This document shows, in pieces, positions 37,215 to 50,305 of a stretch of 64,000 nucleotides of DNA. Both the position numbers and the translations under genes were made by a program. The first letter of the stretch is position 1, and each line of letters starts with the position of its first letter. Source of the stretch: Lelliottia amnigena (lineage in GTDB: Bacteria; Pseudomonadota; Gammaproteobacteria; Enterobacterales; Enterobacteriaceae); the NCBI GenBank assembly GCA_900635465.1, contig LR134135.1, positions 3,844,001 to 3,908,000 of the forward strand, read 5' to 3'. The notes beneath the pieces are model-generated. The model was not told the origin of the DNA. It saw only the letters and a program-made list of their open reading frames with translations, and made no database searches.

Positions 37215-37240
37215 CCCCTTACCTGTTCGCAGGTAAGGGG
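37215..37240 (+). terminator. Perfect hairpin after valS
   Basis: CCCCTTACCTG-TTCG-CAGGTAAGGGG is a near-perfect 11-pair stem with a stable UUCG-type tetraloop eight bases after the valS stop. There is no T run, so it may be a 3' stabiliser or a Rho-linked stop. Confidence 0.6.
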
Positions 37241-37329
37241 ACTCCTCCCTGAAATATCCTCGCTTGCACTCCCTTTTCTGCGATGCTATTAACTGCAACT
37301 GTGTGTCAATTTTTGTCATGAGCCATGCT

Positions 37330-37836
37330 ATGAGCGTAATTACCCCGACCGCCGCGACCACGATGCGTCGGATAACAGAGCTGGATAATTCCGGCATCGC
37401 CACCGTCATTCGTGCGGTTTCGGCTGAATATGGTCTGACGGCCGATAAGGGCTACACCGTTGCTGACCCGAATCTGGATGAGTTGTATCAGCTCTACAGT
37501 CAGCCAGGCCACGCCTACTGGGTCATTGAGCAAAATGGTAATGTCGTCGGCGGAGGCGGTGTTGCACCGCTGAGCTGCAGCGAACCCGACATCTGCGAAC
37601 TGCAAAAAATGTACTTCCTGCCGTCCGTGCGCGGCCAAGGGCTGGCGAAAAAGCTGGCGCTGGTAGCACTCGATCACGCTCGCGGGCAGGGATTTAAGCG
37701 CTGTTATCTCGAAACCACCGCGTTCCTCAAAGACGCTATTGGGTTGTATGAACACCTCGGCTTTGAGCACATCTCAGAACCCCTCGGTTGTACCGGGCAC
37801 GTCGACTGCGAAGTCAGAATGCTGAAAAATCTGTAA
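37330..37836 (+). CDS. yjgM: GNAT acetyltransferase YjgM
   Basis: 168 residues from [16 protein letters not shown], a GNAT fold with the acetyl-CoA loop RGQGLAKKL. The core from [15 protein letters not shown] to HVDCEVRM is nearly identical to E. coli YjgM, whose substrate is not firmly known. The start is uncertain: ATGs at 37318 and 37264 are also in frame; the chosen one gives almost the E. coli length of 167. In E. coli yjgN separates it from valS; here yjgN is missing. Confidence 0.85.
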   Translation: MSVITPTAATTMRRITELDNSGIATVIRAVSAEYGLTADKGYTVADPNLDELYQLYSQPGHAYWVIEQNGNVVGGGGVAPLSCSEPDICELQKMYFLPSVRGQGLAKKLALVALDHARGQGFKRCYLETTAFLKDAIGLYEHLGFEHISEPLGCTGHVDCEVRMLKNL

Positions 37837-37919
37837 ATTCCTTTCCCGCCCTCTTCTGTTAAGCGGCTGTAAACTGAATGCTCTACACTCTCAGTTCACA
37901 CCAAAACGGGGGAAAGACG

Positions 37920-38939
37920 ATGTCGAAGATAAAAAGCTACGCCGCACCGCAGGCAGGTGCAGAACTTGAACTGTACGAATATGATGCGGGCGAGCTGAAA
38001 GCAGAAGACGTCGAAGTACAGGTTGATTATTGCGGGATCTGCCACTCAGACCTGTCGATGATCGACAACGAATGGGGTTTCTCAAGCTATCCGCTGGTTG
38101 CTGGACACGAAGTTATTGGTCGCGTGGTCGCACTCGGGACGGCTGCCCAGGACAAAGGGCTTAAAATCGGTCAGCGTGTCGGTATCGGCTGGACTGCACG
38201 TAGCTGCGGACATTGTGATGCCTGTATTAGCGGCAACCAGATCAACTGCCTGGAAGGCGCTGTCCCGACAATCCTCAACAAAGGCGGTTTCGCCGACAAG
38301 CTCCGCGCCGACTGGCAATGGGTTATTCCACTGCCGGACAGCATTGATATCGAATCCGCAGGCCCACTGCTGTGCGGCGGTATCACCGTCTTCAAACCGC
38401 TCCTGATGCATCACGTGACGGCCACCAGCCGTGTAGGTGTTATCGGTATTGGCGGTCTGGGCCACATCGCCATCAAGCTGCTGCACGCCATGGGCTGCGA
38501 AGTCACCGCGTTCAGCTCTAACCCAGCAAAAGAGCAAGAAGTCCTGGCGATGGGTGCCGATAAAGTGGTTAACAGCCGCGATCCGGAATTGTTAAAAGCG
38601 TTGGCCGGTCAGTTTGATCTGATCATCAACACCGTTAACGTCGATCTCGACTGGCAGCCGTACTTTGAAGCGCTGGCCTATGGCGGTAACTTCCATACCG
38701 TCGGTGCGGTCCTGAAACCACTGCCGGTGCCTGCGTTCACGCTGATTGGCGGCGACCGTAGCGTGTCGGGTTCTGCGACCGGTACGCCTTACGAATTGCG
38801 CAAGCTGATGAAATTTGCGGGCCGTACGAAGGTTGCGCCAACGACCGAACTGTATCCGATGTCTAAAATCAATGAAGCTATTCAGCACGTTCGTGACGGC
38901 AAAGCCCGTTATCGTGTCGTGTTGAAAGCAGATTTCTGA
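37920..38939 (+). CDS. ahr: NADPH-dependent zinc aldehyde reductase Ahr
   Basis: 339 residues, medium-chain dehydrogenase. Catalytic zinc ligands are in CGICHSD and GHEVIGRV, structural zinc ligands in [15 protein letters not shown], and the cofactor loop is [11 protein letters not shown]. It closely matches E. coli Ahr (YjgB), which reduces a wide range of aldehydes. ATG at 37920 preceded by GGGGGAAAG. In E. coli it lies beyond the idn genes, several kb from yjgM; here it follows yjgM by 83 bases. Confidence 0.93.
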   Translation: MSKIKSYAAPQAGAELELYEYDAGELKAEDVEVQVDYCGICHSDLSMIDNEWGFSSYPLVAGHEVIGRVVALGTAAQDKGLKIGQRVGIGWTARSCGHCDACISGNQINCLEGAVPTILNKGGFADKLRADWQWVIPLPDSIDIESAGPLLCGGITVFKPLLMHHVTATSRVGVIGIGGLGHIAIKLLHAMGCEVTAFSSNPAKEQEVLAMGADKVVNSRDPELLKALAGQFDLIINTVNVDLDWQPYFEALAYGGNFHTVGAVLKPLPVPAFTLIGGDRSVSGSATGTPYELRKLMKFAGRTKVAPTTELYPMSKINEAIQHVRDGKARYRVVLKADF

Positions 38940-38983
38940 TTTACGTCACTCAGATATAGGGTGCGAGCTAATGCCCGCACCCA

Positions 38984-39005
38984 ACCCTCTCCCACGGGAG
39001 AGGGT
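38984..39005. repeat. Small dispersed-type palindrome between ahr and dihydroxyacetone kinase gene
   Basis: ACCCTCTCCC-AC-GGGAGAGGGT is a perfect 10-pair inverted repeat preceded by GTGCGGGC-type sequence, in the 79-base convergent gap. Palindromes with this CCCTCTCCC core are scattered between genes in Enterobacter and Klebsiella. It can act as a terminator for either gene. Confidence 0.6.
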
Positions 39006-39018
39006 GCACGCACACGTG

Positions 39019-40665
39019 CTAACGTTTAGCTTTGGCCACTGCCGCAAACACCTCTGCAACCGCGACGGCCCCGGGATCCGTTACGCCCTCCAGGTTCTCT
39101 TTATTCACATACGACGAACGCCCGGCTCCGGCTTTTTGCATGCCAGCGGTGTCCTCAGCCCCCTTTTTCGCGGCCTGGGCAGCGGCCTGAATATCGCCGT
39201 TTTGCAGCGCTTCTAACGCAGGTTGTAGCGCGTCGATCAAGGTACGATCGCCAAGATCCGCTCCGCCGTATTGCTTCATTTGCGCAAGCCCGCTCAGCAA
39301 TGCCTCCGGCAGTGATTCTCCGTCATGCATTTTCTGCCCGGCCGCTGTAAAGAAGATCGACATCAGAACGCCACTCGATCCGCCCATGACCGTCGCCAGC
39401 CGTTCGCCAATCAGCAACAGCAGCTGAGACACATCGTTCAGCGGAAGCTGTTTTTGCTCCAGAAGCTGCGCAATTTCCCGCGCCCCTAGCGCAAACGTTG
39501 ATCCGGTATCGCCGTCACCCACTTTGGCGTCCAGCGCATTCAAACGGTTCTCCAGCACAAGCAACGTTTGCGTCGCTGCCGCCACTATCGCAGCGACCTC
39601 GGCATTCCCGGAAGGCGTAAATTCAACACGATCCTGAATCGCAGTATGTGAAAGCGTGCGTAATGGCGCGAACGCTACCGGCTTTTGCCAGCCGATAGTT
39701 TCGACTGGGGCGTTTATAGCGTTCTCAAAGGCGTCATTAAGCTGCAACAGTGACAGCGAAAAGCCTTTCATATCCAGCGAACTCACCAGCGGCGCAGGAC
39801 CTATCAGATACGCAATATTGTCCTTCAGCGCAGAATCCGCCAGTTCTTTTGTGAGCAGCGCCATCTCCAGCGCCGATACACCGCCAAGATTATTAATCAG
39901 CACCGCAAATTTGCCCTCGCCGGCCTTCTCTTTTAGCGGCTTCACCAGGGTGTCGATAATCTCTTTGCTGTTGTGCGTATCAACGACCGACGCACCCGGC
40001 TCGCCGTGAATACCCAACCCAAGTTCGACATGCCCTTTCTTGATACGCCCCTCTTCATCGTCGCTGCCCGGCAGATTACAGGTTTGCATCGCCACGCCCA
40101 GGCTCCAGATATTCTCACAGGCCTGCTGCGCACTATCCCGTACCTCAGCCAGTGATTTCCCCTGTTCGGCGGCATGTCCGGCAATTTTGTGCACCAGCGC
40201 CGTACCCGCAATGCCACGCGGCTGTTTGTTGTCCGGCAGTGCGATGTCATCGGCAACAATCACCATCTCAACCTTCAGCCCATAGCGTTTGGCCTTTTCT
40301 GCCGCGAGGCCAAAGTTAAGCCGATCGCCGGTATAGTTTTTGACGATTAACAGGCAACCGTGATCGCCCGTTACCGCTACAATTGCGTTTAACACCGCAT
40401 CCACGCTCGGTGAGGCAAACAGATCGCCACACACGGCAGCGGTCAACATCCCTTTGCCGACAAATCCGGCATGAGCGGGTTCGTGGCCCGAGCCACCACC
40501 AGAAATCACCGCTACACGGCTTTTATCCCAGTCGCCACGCGCAACCACTCGGATGGCCGGATCGATATCGAGTTTGACGAGATTCCCGTGCGGTGCGGAA
40601 ATCAGTATGCCTTCAATGGCGTCGTTGACCAGCTGTTTGCGATCGTTAAAAAAGAATCTGGACAT
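39019..40665 (-). CDS. dhaK: ATP-dependent dihydroxyacetone kinase
   Basis: 548 residues with both halves of the single-chain enzyme: a DhaK domain (GGGSGHEPAHAGFVGKGML, then LGLGIHGEPGAS with the His that binds dihydroxyacetone covalently) and a DhaL domain (DAKVGDGDTGSTFALGA, MGGSSGVL). It phosphorylates dihydroxyacetone with ATP and resembles Citrobacter freundii DhaK, not the PTS-linked DhaKLM of E. coli. Start at MSRFFFNDRKQ (40665); upstream in-frame codons are not supported. It stands alone, with no glycerol dehydrogenase beside it, between ahr and yjgR. Confidence 0.92.
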   Translation of the reverse strand: MSRFFFNDRKQLVNDAIEGILISAPHGNLVKLDIDPAIRVVARGDWDKSRVAVISGGGSGHEPAHAGFVGKGMLTAAVCGDLFASPSVDAVLNAIVAVTGDHGCLLIVKNYTGDRLNFGLAAEKAKRYGLKVEMVIVADDIALPDNKQPRGIAGTALVHKIAGHAAEQGKSLAEVRDSAQQACENIWSLGVAMQTCNLPGSDDEEGRIKKGHVELGLGIHGEPGASVVDTHNSKEIIDTLVKPLKEKAGEGKFAVLINNLGGVSALEMALLTKELADSALKDNIAYLIGPAPLVSSLDMKGFSLSLLQLNDAFENAINAPVETIGWQKPVAFAPLRTLSHTAIQDRVEFTPSGNAEVAAIVAAATQTLLVLENRLNALDAKVGDGDTGSTFALGAREIAQLLEQKQLPLNDVSQLLLLIGERLATVMGGSSGVLMSIFFTAAGQKMHDGESLPEALLSGLAQMKQYGGADLGDRTLIDALQPALEALQNGDIQAAAQAAKKGAEDTAGMQKAGAGRSSYVNKENLEGVTDPGAVAVAEVFAAVAKAKR

Positions 40666-40802
40666 AGCTTCCCAAAATTTTGTGAACCGTATGCAAAAGC
40701 ATAGCCTGCACTGGATAATGCGCCGCAAAGTCAGGAATTTACTGAGTCATTTTGCCGTCAGGTTGCCTATACTCCACGCAGGACAAAGAGAGGACGCGCA
40801 CC

Positions 40803-42305
40803 ATGAGTACACCATTGCTGATTGCCCGAACGCTGGAGAAAGAGCTTTTCCTGCTGCCCGGTATGGCGAACCGCCACGGGTTAATTACCGGTGCGACGGG
40901 GACGGGAAAAACCGTCACGCTGCAAAAGCTAGCGGAGTCTTTTTCTGAAATTGGCGTCCCAGTGTTTATGGCCGACGTGAAAGGCGACTTGACCGGCATC
41001 GCGCAGGAAGGCACTGCGTCTGAAAAACTGCTCGATCGCCTGAAAAATATCGGGGTGACCGACTGGCAACCGCAAGGTAGTCCGGTGGTGGTGTGGGATA
41101 TTTTCGGTGAGAAAGGCCATCCGGTGCGCGCGACCGTATCCGACGTCGGCCCTTTACTGCTGGCGCGGCTCCTCAATCTGAACGATGTGCAATCCGGCGT
41201 GCTGAATATCATCTTTCGCATCGCGGACGATCAGGGCTTGCTGCTGCTCGATTTCAAAGATCTCCGCGCGATAACGCAGTATATCGGGGATAACGCAAAA
41301 TCCTTCCAGAATCAGTACGGCAATATTAGCAGCGCCTCGGTGGGCGCAATTCAGCGTGGGCTTCTGACTCTTGAGCAACAGGGCGCCGAACATTTCTTTG
41401 GCGAACCGATGCTGGATATCAAAGACTGGATGCGCACCGACAGCAACGGCAAGGGCATCATCAACATCCTGAGCGCCGAAAAGCTCTACCAGATGCCTAA
41501 ACTGTATGCCGCTAGCCTGCTGTGGATGCTCTCAGAACTTTATGAACAGCTGCCGGAAGCGGGCGATCTCGACAAACCCAAGCTGGTGTTTTTCTTTGAC
41601 GAAGCGCATCTGCTATTTAGCGATGCTCCACAGGTCCTGCTGGATAAAATCGAACAGGTGATCCGCCTGATTCGCTCTAAAGGCGTGGGGGTGTATTTCG
41701 TCTCGCAAAACCCTTCTGATATTCCTGACAACGTTCTGGGGCAGTTGGGCAACCGCGTGCAGCACGCACTCCGCGCCTTCACACCGAAGGATCAGAAAGC
41801 CGTAAAAGCCGCCGCACAAACGATGCGCACCAACCCGGCATTTGATACCGAGCAAGCCATTCAGGCGCTCGGGACGGGTGAGGCGCTGATTTCTTTCCTG
41901 GACGCGAAAGGCAGCCCGTCCATCGTCGAGCGTGCAATGGTTATCGCGCCTTTCTCCCGCATGGGACCCGTGACGGAGGATGAGCGAAACGGACTGATAA
42001 ATCATTCGCCGGTGTACGGAAAATACGAGGACGAGGTCGACAGAGAATCCGCCTTCGAAATGCTGCAAAAAGGCGTTCAGGCCAATACTGAGCAGCAAAA
42101 TACGCCCGTAGCAAAAGGCGAGTCGGTTGCGGTGGATGACGGAATACTCGGCGGGCTGAAAGATATTCTCTTCGGCAGTACCGGGCCACGCGGCGGTAAG
42201 CGCGATGGCGTCGTTCAGACCATGGCGAAAAGCGCAGCGCGTCAGGTGACAAATCAGATTGTCCGCGGGATGCTGGGTAGCCTACTCGGCGGCCGACGAC
42301 GTTAG
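40803..42305 (+). CDS. yjgR: HerA-like P-loop ATPase YjgR (DUF853)
   Basis: 500 residues of the HerA/FtsK-like family with Walker [11 protein letters not shown] near residue 30, Walker [14 protein letters not shown], and a Gly/Arg tail ending GSLLGGRRR. The function is unknown. The ATG at 40803 ([10 protein letters not shown]) follows GAGAGGACG. Its last 24 bases overlap the 3' end of yhcC on the other strand. In E. coli its 3' end faces lptG instead. Confidence 0.93.
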   Translation: MSTPLLIARTLEKELFLLPGMANRHGLITGATGTGKTVTLQKLAESFSEIGVPVFMADVKGDLTGIAQEGTASEKLLDRLKNIGVTDWQPQGSPVVVWDIFGEKGHPVRATVSDVGPLLLARLLNLNDVQSGVLNIIFRIADDQGLLLLDFKDLRAITQYIGDNAKSFQNQYGNISSASVGAIQRGLLTLEQQGAEHFFGEPMLDIKDWMRTDSNGKGIINILSAEKLYQMPKLYAASLLWMLSELYEQLPEAGDLDKPKLVFFFDEAHLLFSDAPQVLLDKIEQVIRLIRSKGVGVYFVSQNPSDIPDNVLGQLGNRVQHALRAFTPKDQKAVKAAAQTMRTNPAFDTEQAIQALGTGEALISFLDAKGSPSIVERAMVIAPFSRMGPVTEDERNGLINHSPVYGKYEDEVDRESAFEMLQKGVQANTEQQNTPVAKGESVAVDDGILGGLKDILFGSTGPRGGKRDGVVQTMAKSAARQVTNQIVRGMLGSLLGGRRR

Positions 42306-43226
42306 CGGAGAAACCCAGGGTCTACCAATCGCAGAACCCTGTACACCGTGCGCGTTCAGGTAGCGGTCGAGCTCAACCATCCCTGTCCAGCGGTTCTCAC
42401 ACCAAAGCGGCGCGAGCAGTTCCGGGCGACGGGCGCTGGCGGAAATACGGTGATAAATCACGTCTGGCGGCGTGTGACGAATCATCTCACCCGCCGTAAC
42501 GGTGTACTCATCCAGCTCAATACCGTTTAATCGCCCCGCTTCCCAGGACTTCGCCATAATGCTGCCTTTGACGATATGCAACGGATGGAGCTTGATGCCA
42601 TCGACGCCAGTCTCAACCACCTTTTCCAGCGTCTCCAGGCCATGTTGCTGCCCCTCTCCCGGTAGACCCACAATCAGGTGCGAACACACTTTTAGCCCAC
42701 GCTCGCGGGCAAGTCGCGTAGTGCGTTGGTAGCCAGCAAAATCGTGTCCACGGTTAATGCGGTGCAAGGTTTTGTCATGTGCGGTTTGTAGTCCCAGCTC
42801 CAGCCAAATTTCGTAACCCAAATCTTTATATTCGCTGAGCAGATCAAGCACGGCTTCTGGCACGCAGTCCGGACGCGTTCCGACGCATAACCCGACAATA
42901 TTTGCCTGACTGATGGCCTGCTGATACATCGAGCGCAACACTTGTACTTCTGCCCAGGTGCTGGTGTAAGCCTGGAAATAAGCCAGATATTGCTTTGCAC
43001 GGTTGACGAGACGGGCCTGATGGGCGAGCTGCACTGCAATAGAATGGTGCTGCTGCGTTTCGTCAGCAAACGAGGCCACATTACAGAAAGTACAGCCGCC
43101 ACGCCCAATGGTGCCATCGCGATTGGGGCAGCTAAAGCCCCCGTGTAGCGTGAGCTTATGAACCTTTTCACCGTAACGACGCAAAAGATCCCCACCAAAC
43201 ATATTGACTAATTTCTGTAACTGCAT
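42282..43226 (-). CDS. yhcC: Radical SAM protein YhcC
   Basis: 314 residues from [13 protein letters not shown]. The radical SAM cysteines are in [16 protein letters not shown]; the TIGR01212 family has no agreed function. It is 5 residues longer than in E. coli because the end after GRPWVSPL is SSAAE-like sequence read from the antisense of the yjgR 3' end; the stop lies inside yjgR. This suggests the yjgR/yhcC junction altered the C-terminus. An in-frame codon at 43268 was not used. Confidence 0.92.
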   Translation of the reverse strand: MQLQKLVNMFGGDLLRRYGEKVHKLTLHGGFSCPNRDGTIGRGGCTFCNVASFADETQQHHSIAVQLAHQARLVNRAKQYLAYFQAYTSTWAEVQVLRSMYQQAISQANIVGLCVGTRPDCVPEAVLDLLSEYKDLGYEIWLELGLQTAHDKTLHRINRGHDFAGYQRTTRLARERGLKVCSHLIVGLPGEGQQHGLETLEKVVETGVDGIKLHPLHIVKGSIMAKSWEAGRLNGIELDEYTVTAGEMIRHTPPDVIYHRISASARRPELLAPLWCENRWTGMVELDRYLNAHGVQGSAIGRPWVSPLTSSAAE

Positions 43227-43818
43227 AATCTGATAGACCGCCCCGAACAAAGGGGGTAAGCCTGCCATTTTTAGCTTCAGTCGGCGATGACCTGGATCAA
43301 TCGCTCTGGACCGCTATTATTCATTTGAATAAAAACCCACTATTACTGCAATTTCATTCATCATTCTGGCAATTACTTTTGCTTATGCTCAGGCCCTTTT
43401 TTTCACTTATACCGTCAGAGCTGAAAAACAGTGCGATTATGCGGGTTGTTCAACAGTGCCAGTGTAATATCCTGCAATTATTCTGGTATTCAGCATGCTG
43501 CATTGATAATACCGCTTTCAGACAGTGAGTCAGATCACACTCTCTTATTGCTTCCTCTGCGTTAAGTTCGTCAAAAATACTCAAAATAACCTTTTAAATC
43601 AAAAATATAACCCCTCTTTAGCACACTTTTGTATAAATAAGATTGCCATTTGACCTGTGTATCAATTCCCGATAAGTTGGAAATCCGCTGGAAGCTTTCT
43701 GGATGAGCAGCCTGCTCATCATATTTATGCAGTAATTGAGATTCCCTCTGAAGCAAGTCCTCAAACTTGTTTGACCTGTGCGAAAAGGATATTAAGAGGG
43801 CGAATGCGAGGTACGCGT
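43227..43818. promoter_or_regulatory. yhcC-gltB intergenic control region
   Basis: 592 bases without a credible gene. It must contain the gltBD promoter and the yhcC promoter. It is AT-rich at 43321-43400 and 43561-43660, as expected for Lrp and IHF binding known for E. coli gltBD, and has one CRP-like palindrome at 43523-43540. The small frames at 43325-43528 (plus) and 43571-43825 (minus) lack conservation that I recognise. Confidence 0.6.
43523..43540. promoter_or_regulatory. Candidate CRP site upstream of gltB
   Basis: AGTGAGTCAGATCACAC contains GTGA-N6-TCAC, the core of a CRP box with correct spacing, about 280 bases before the gltB start. CRP control of gltBDF is reported for E. coli; the match here is by eye only. 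Confidence 0.45.
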
Positions 43819-46800
43819 ATGACACGCAAACCCCGTCGCCGCGCTCTTTCTGTGCCTGTGCGCCACGTCCAGATGGGAAGCCCGAAGAGCCTGGGGAGGT
43901 TCACTGATATGTTGTACGATAAATCCCTTGAGAAGGATAACTGTGGTTTCGGCCTGATCGCCCACATAGAAGGCGAACCTAGCCACAAGGTGGTGCGTAC
44001 CGCTATACACGCACTGGCCCGCATGCAGCACCGTGGCGCGATCCTCGCTGATGGTAAAACCGGCGACGGTTGCGGTCTGCTGCTGCAAAAACCGGATCGT
44101 TTCTTCCGCATTGTTGCGCAAGAGCGCGGCTGGCGTTTAGCCAAAAACTACGCTGTCGGCATGCTGTTCCTGAATCAGGATCCTGAAAAAGCTGCCGCAT
44201 CACGCCGCATCGTCGAAGAAGAACTTCAACGCGAAACCCCTGTCGATTGTCGGCTGGCGCAATGTGCCAACCAACGAAGGAGTACTCGGTGAAATCGCCC
44301 TCTCCTCGCTGCCTCGTATTGAACAAATTTTTGTGAATGCGCCTGCGGGCTGGCGTCCGCGTGATATGGAACGCCGACTGTTCATTGCCCGCCGTCGCAT
44401 TGAAAAACGTTTGCTGGATGATAAAGAGTTCTACGTGTGTAGCCTCTCAAATCTGGTGAACATCTACAAAGGTCTGTGTATGCCGACGGACCTGCCGCGC
44501 TTTTATCTGGACCTCGCGGACCTGCGTCTGGAATCGGCCATTTGCCTGTTCCACCAGCGCTTCTCCACGAACACCGTTCCGCGCTGGCCGCTGGCTCAGC
44601 CTTTCCGCTACCTGGCACACAACGGTGAGATCAATACCATCACCGGTAATCGCCAGTGGGCGCGTGCACGTACTTATAAATTCCAGACCCCATTGATCCC
44701 CGATCTTCACGATGCCGCACCGTTCGTGAATGAAACCGGCTCGGATTCCAGCTCCATGGATAACATGCTGGAACTGCTGCTGGCAGGCGGGATGGATATC
44801 GTGCGTGCGATGCGTCTGCTTGTTCCGCCTGCCTGGCAGAGCAACCCGAATATGGATCCTGAGCTGCGCGCGTTCTTTGACTTTAACTCCATGCACATGG
44901 AGCCGTGGGACGGCCCGGCGGGCATCGTAATGTCCGATGGACGTTATGCAGCCTGTAACCTGGACCGTAACGGTCTGCGTCCGGCGCGCTACGTCATCAC
45001 CAAAGATAAGCTGATCACCTGCGCATCAGAAGTGGGCATCTGGGATTACCAGCCTGACGAAGTGGTCGAAAAAGGCCGCGTCGGTCCGGGTGAGTTGATG
45101 GTTATCGACACCCGCAGTGGACGCATTCTGCACTCGGCAGAAACGGATGACGATCTGAAAAGCCGTCACCCGTACAAAGAGTGGATGGAGAAAAACGTCC
45201 GCCGTCTGGTGCCGTTCGAAGATCTGCAGGATGAAGAAGTGGGCAGTCGTGAACTGGATGACGACACGCTTGCCAGCTTCCAGAAACAGTTTAACTACAA
45301 CGCCGAAGAGCTGGATTCAATTATCCGCGTGCTCGGTGAGAACGGCCAGGAAGCCGTCGGTTCAATGGGTGACGATACCCCGTTTGCCGTGCTTTCCAGC
45401 CAGCCACGCATCATTTACGACTACTTCCGTCAGCAGTTTGCGCAGGTAACCAACCCGCCAATCGATCCGCTGCGTGAAGCGCATGTGATGTCGTTGGCGA
45501 CCAGCATCGGTCGCGAAATGAACGTCTTCTGTGAAGCCGAAGGCCAGGCGCACCGCCTGAGCTTTAAATCGCCGATCCTGCTGTACTCCGATTTCAAACA
45601 GCTCACCACCATGACAGAGGAGCATTACCGCGCCGACACGCTCGATATTACGTTCGACGTGACCGAAGCGAGCCTCGAAGAAACGGTGAAAGCCTTGTGT
45701 GATAAAGCAGAACAAATGGTGCGTGATGGCACCGTTCTGCTGGTGCTGTCAGACCGTAACATCGCTAAGAACCGCCTGCCGGTTCCTGCACCGATGGCGG
45801 TGGGCGCGATCCAGACCCGTCTGGTGGATAAGAGCCTGCGCTGCGACGCCAACATCATCGTTGAAACCGCCAGCGCGCGCGACCCGCACCACTTCGCCGT
45901 GCTGCTGGGCTTTGGCGCTACCGCCATCTATCCATATCTCGCCTACGAAACGCTGGCGAAACTGGTTGATGGGCGCGTCATCGAAAAAAATTACCGCACC
46001 GTGATGCTGAACTACCGTAACGGCATCAACAAAGGCCTGTACAAAATCATGTCCAAGATGGGCATCTCGACCATCGCCTCTTACCGTTGCTCCAAGCTGT
46101 TCGAAGCGGTCGGTTTGCACGATGACGTCGCCGATCTCTGTTTCCAGGGTGTGATCAGCCGTATCGGCGGAGCTGGATTCTCTGACTTCCAGCAGGACTT
46201 GCTGAACCTGTCGAAACGGGCCTGGCTGGCGCGTAAACCGCTGGATCAGGGTGGATTCCTGAAATACGTTCACGGTGGCGAATATCACGCCTACAACCCG
46301 GACGTGGTTCGCACGCTGCAACAGGCGGTTCAGAGCGGTGAATACAGCGATTATCAGCAGTATTCGAAGCTGGTGAACGAACGTCCTGCAGCTACCCTGC
46401 GCGATTTGCTGGCGGTCACGCCGGACGGCAAAACGGTCAATATTGATGACGTGGAACCGGCGAGCGAGCTGTACAAACGCTTTGATACCGCGGCCATGTC
46501 CATCGGTGCACTGAGCCCTGAGGCGCACGAAGCGCTGGCTGAAGCGATGAACAGCATCGGCGGCAACTCGAACTCCGGCGAAGGCGGCGAAGATCCTGCG
46601 CGCTACGGCACCAATAAAGTGTCACGCATCAAGCAGGTGGCTTCAGGTCGCTTCGGCGTCACTCCCGCATATCTGGTTAACGCCGATGTGATTCAGATTA
46701 AAGTCGCTCAGGGTGCAAAACCGGGCGAAGGCGGTCAGCTGCCGGGCGATAAAGTGACGCCGTACATCGCCAAACTGCGCTACTCAGTGCCGGGCGTGAC

Positions 46801-48370
46801 GCTGATCTCCCCGCCGCCGCATCACGATATCTACTCTATCGAAGATTTGGCACAGCTGATTTTCGACCTGAAGCAGGTCAACCCGAAAGCGCTGATCTCC
46901 GTGAAGCTGGTTTCTGAACCGGGCGTGGGCACCATTGCGACTGGCGTGGCAAAAGCCTATGCGGATCTGATTACCATCGCGGGCTACGACGGCGGTACGG
47001 GTGCAAGCCCGCTTTCCTCCGTGAAATATGCGGGTTGTCCGTGGGAGCTGGGCTTGGTTGAAACGCAACAGGCACTGGTGGCCAACGGTCTGCGCCACAA
47101 GATCCGTCTGCAGGTTGACGGCGGTCTGAAAACCGGTCTCGACATCATTAAAGCCGCTATTCTGGGGGCTGAAAGCTTCGGCTTTGGTACGGGCCCAATG
47201 GTTGCGCTCGGCTGTAAATACCTGCGTATTTGTCACCTGAACAACTGTGCAACGGGCGTGGCAACTCAGGACGAAAAACTGCGTAAAAACCATTACCACG
47301 GTTTGCCGTTCAAAGTGACCAACTACTTTGAATTCATCGCCCGCGAAACCCGCGAGCTGATGGCGCAACTGGGCGTGACGCGTCTGGTAGATCTGATTGG
47401 CCGTACCGACCTGCTGAAAGAGCTGGAAGGTTTCACCGCCAAACAGCAGAAGCTGGAGCTGTCTAAGCTACTGGAAACTGCACAGCCGCATCCTGGCAAA
47501 GCCGTTTACTGGACCGAGACCAACCCGCCGTTTGATAACGGCGTGCTCAACGCCCAACTGTTGCAGCAGGCGAAACCGTTTGTTGATGACAAACAGAGCA
47601 AAACGTTCTGGTTTGATATTCGCAACACTGACCGTTCTGTTGGCGCGACGCTTTCTGGTTATATCGCGCAAACCCATGGCGATCAGGGCTTAGCTGCCGA
47701 TCCGATTATCGCGCACTTCAGCGGTACTGCAGGTCAGAGCTTTGGCGTCTGGAATGCGGGCGGCGTTGAGCTGTATCTGACTGGCGATGCCAACGACTAC
47801 GTCGGGAAAGGCATGGCAGGTGGATTGCTGGCGGTGCGTCCTCCGGTCGGTTCTGCGTTCCGCAGTCATGAAGCCAGCATTATCGGCAATACCTGTCTGT
47901 ACGGTGCCACCGGTGGTCGTCTGTTTGCCGCAGGTCGCGCAGGTGAACGTTTCGCGGTGCGTAACTCGGGCGCCATCACGGTGGTTGAAGGCATCGGCGA
48001 TAACGGCTGTGAATACATGACCGGCGGGATTGTCTGCGTATTGGGCAAAACCGGCGTGAACTTCGGCGCGGGCATGACGGGCGGTTTCGCCTACGTCCTG
48101 GATGAGGACGGTGAGTTCCGCAAACGCGTGAACCCAGAGCTGGTGGAAGTGCTGGACGTTGAAACACTGGCCATCCATGAAGAACATCTGCGCGGTTTGA
48201 TTACCGAACACGTGCAGCATACCGGTTCTTCGCGCGGCGAAGAGATCCTGGCAAACTGGCCAGCATTCTCAGCGAAATTCGCGCTGGTCAAACCGAAGTC
48301 CAGCGATGTTAAAGCACTGTTGGGTCACCGTAGTCGTAGCGCAGCAGAGCTGCGTGTGCAGGCGCAGTAA
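43819..48370 (+). CDS. gltB: Glutamate synthase (NADPH) large subunit (frameshifted as sequenced)
   Basis: About 1516 residues once corrected. The propeptide MTRKPRRR... precedes Cys42 (NCGFGLIAH), the nucleophile of the glutaminase domain. Then come the central domain, the FMN-binding synthase domain with the 3Fe-4S cysteines in [11 protein letters not shown], and the C-terminal GXGXG domain. Frame changes at 44237-44240, where CCCC follows GAAA and CCC is expected in Glu-Thr-Leu-Ser-Ile-Val. The span of 4552 bases is 1517 codons plus one. The enzyme makes glutamate from glutamine and 2-oxoglutarate. A homopolymer error is likely. Confidence 0.93.
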
Positions 48371-49799
<1,429 letters not shown>

Positions 49800-49805
49800 A
49801 AACGA

Positions 49806-49834
49806 AAGCCGGATGGGTTAACCATCCGGCTTTT

Positions 49835-49837
<3 letters not shown>
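49806..49837 (+). terminator. Intrinsic terminator of gltBD
   Basis: AGCCGGATGG-GTTA-ACCATCCGGCT followed by TTTTTT is a textbook terminator 7 bases after the gltD stop. Its T run touches the nanQ stop on the other strand. Confidence 0.92.
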
Positions 49838-50303
<466 letters not shown>

Positions 50304-50305
50304 GA

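Noticed and set aside
36432..37409. 325-codon Ser-rich frame opposite the valS end
   Set aside because: Biased composition (Ser, Arg, Ile) typical of a noncoding frame; valS is intact here.
43325..43528. 67-codon frame upstream of gltB
   Set aside because: No ribosome-binding site, no conservation that I know of, and it lies in the gltB control region.
43571..43825. 84-codon minus-strand frame overlapping the gltB start
   Set aside because: It runs through the gltB ribosome-binding site and start codon and has no recognisable product.
44200..44400. True split of gltB into two cooperating subunits
   Set aside because: The break sits inside the glutaminase domain on a C run, and the frames overlap with no new start signal, unlike a natural fission at a domain boundary.
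45749..46528. 259-codon open frame antisense to gltB
   Set aside because: A shadow frame; gltB is fully conserved across it.
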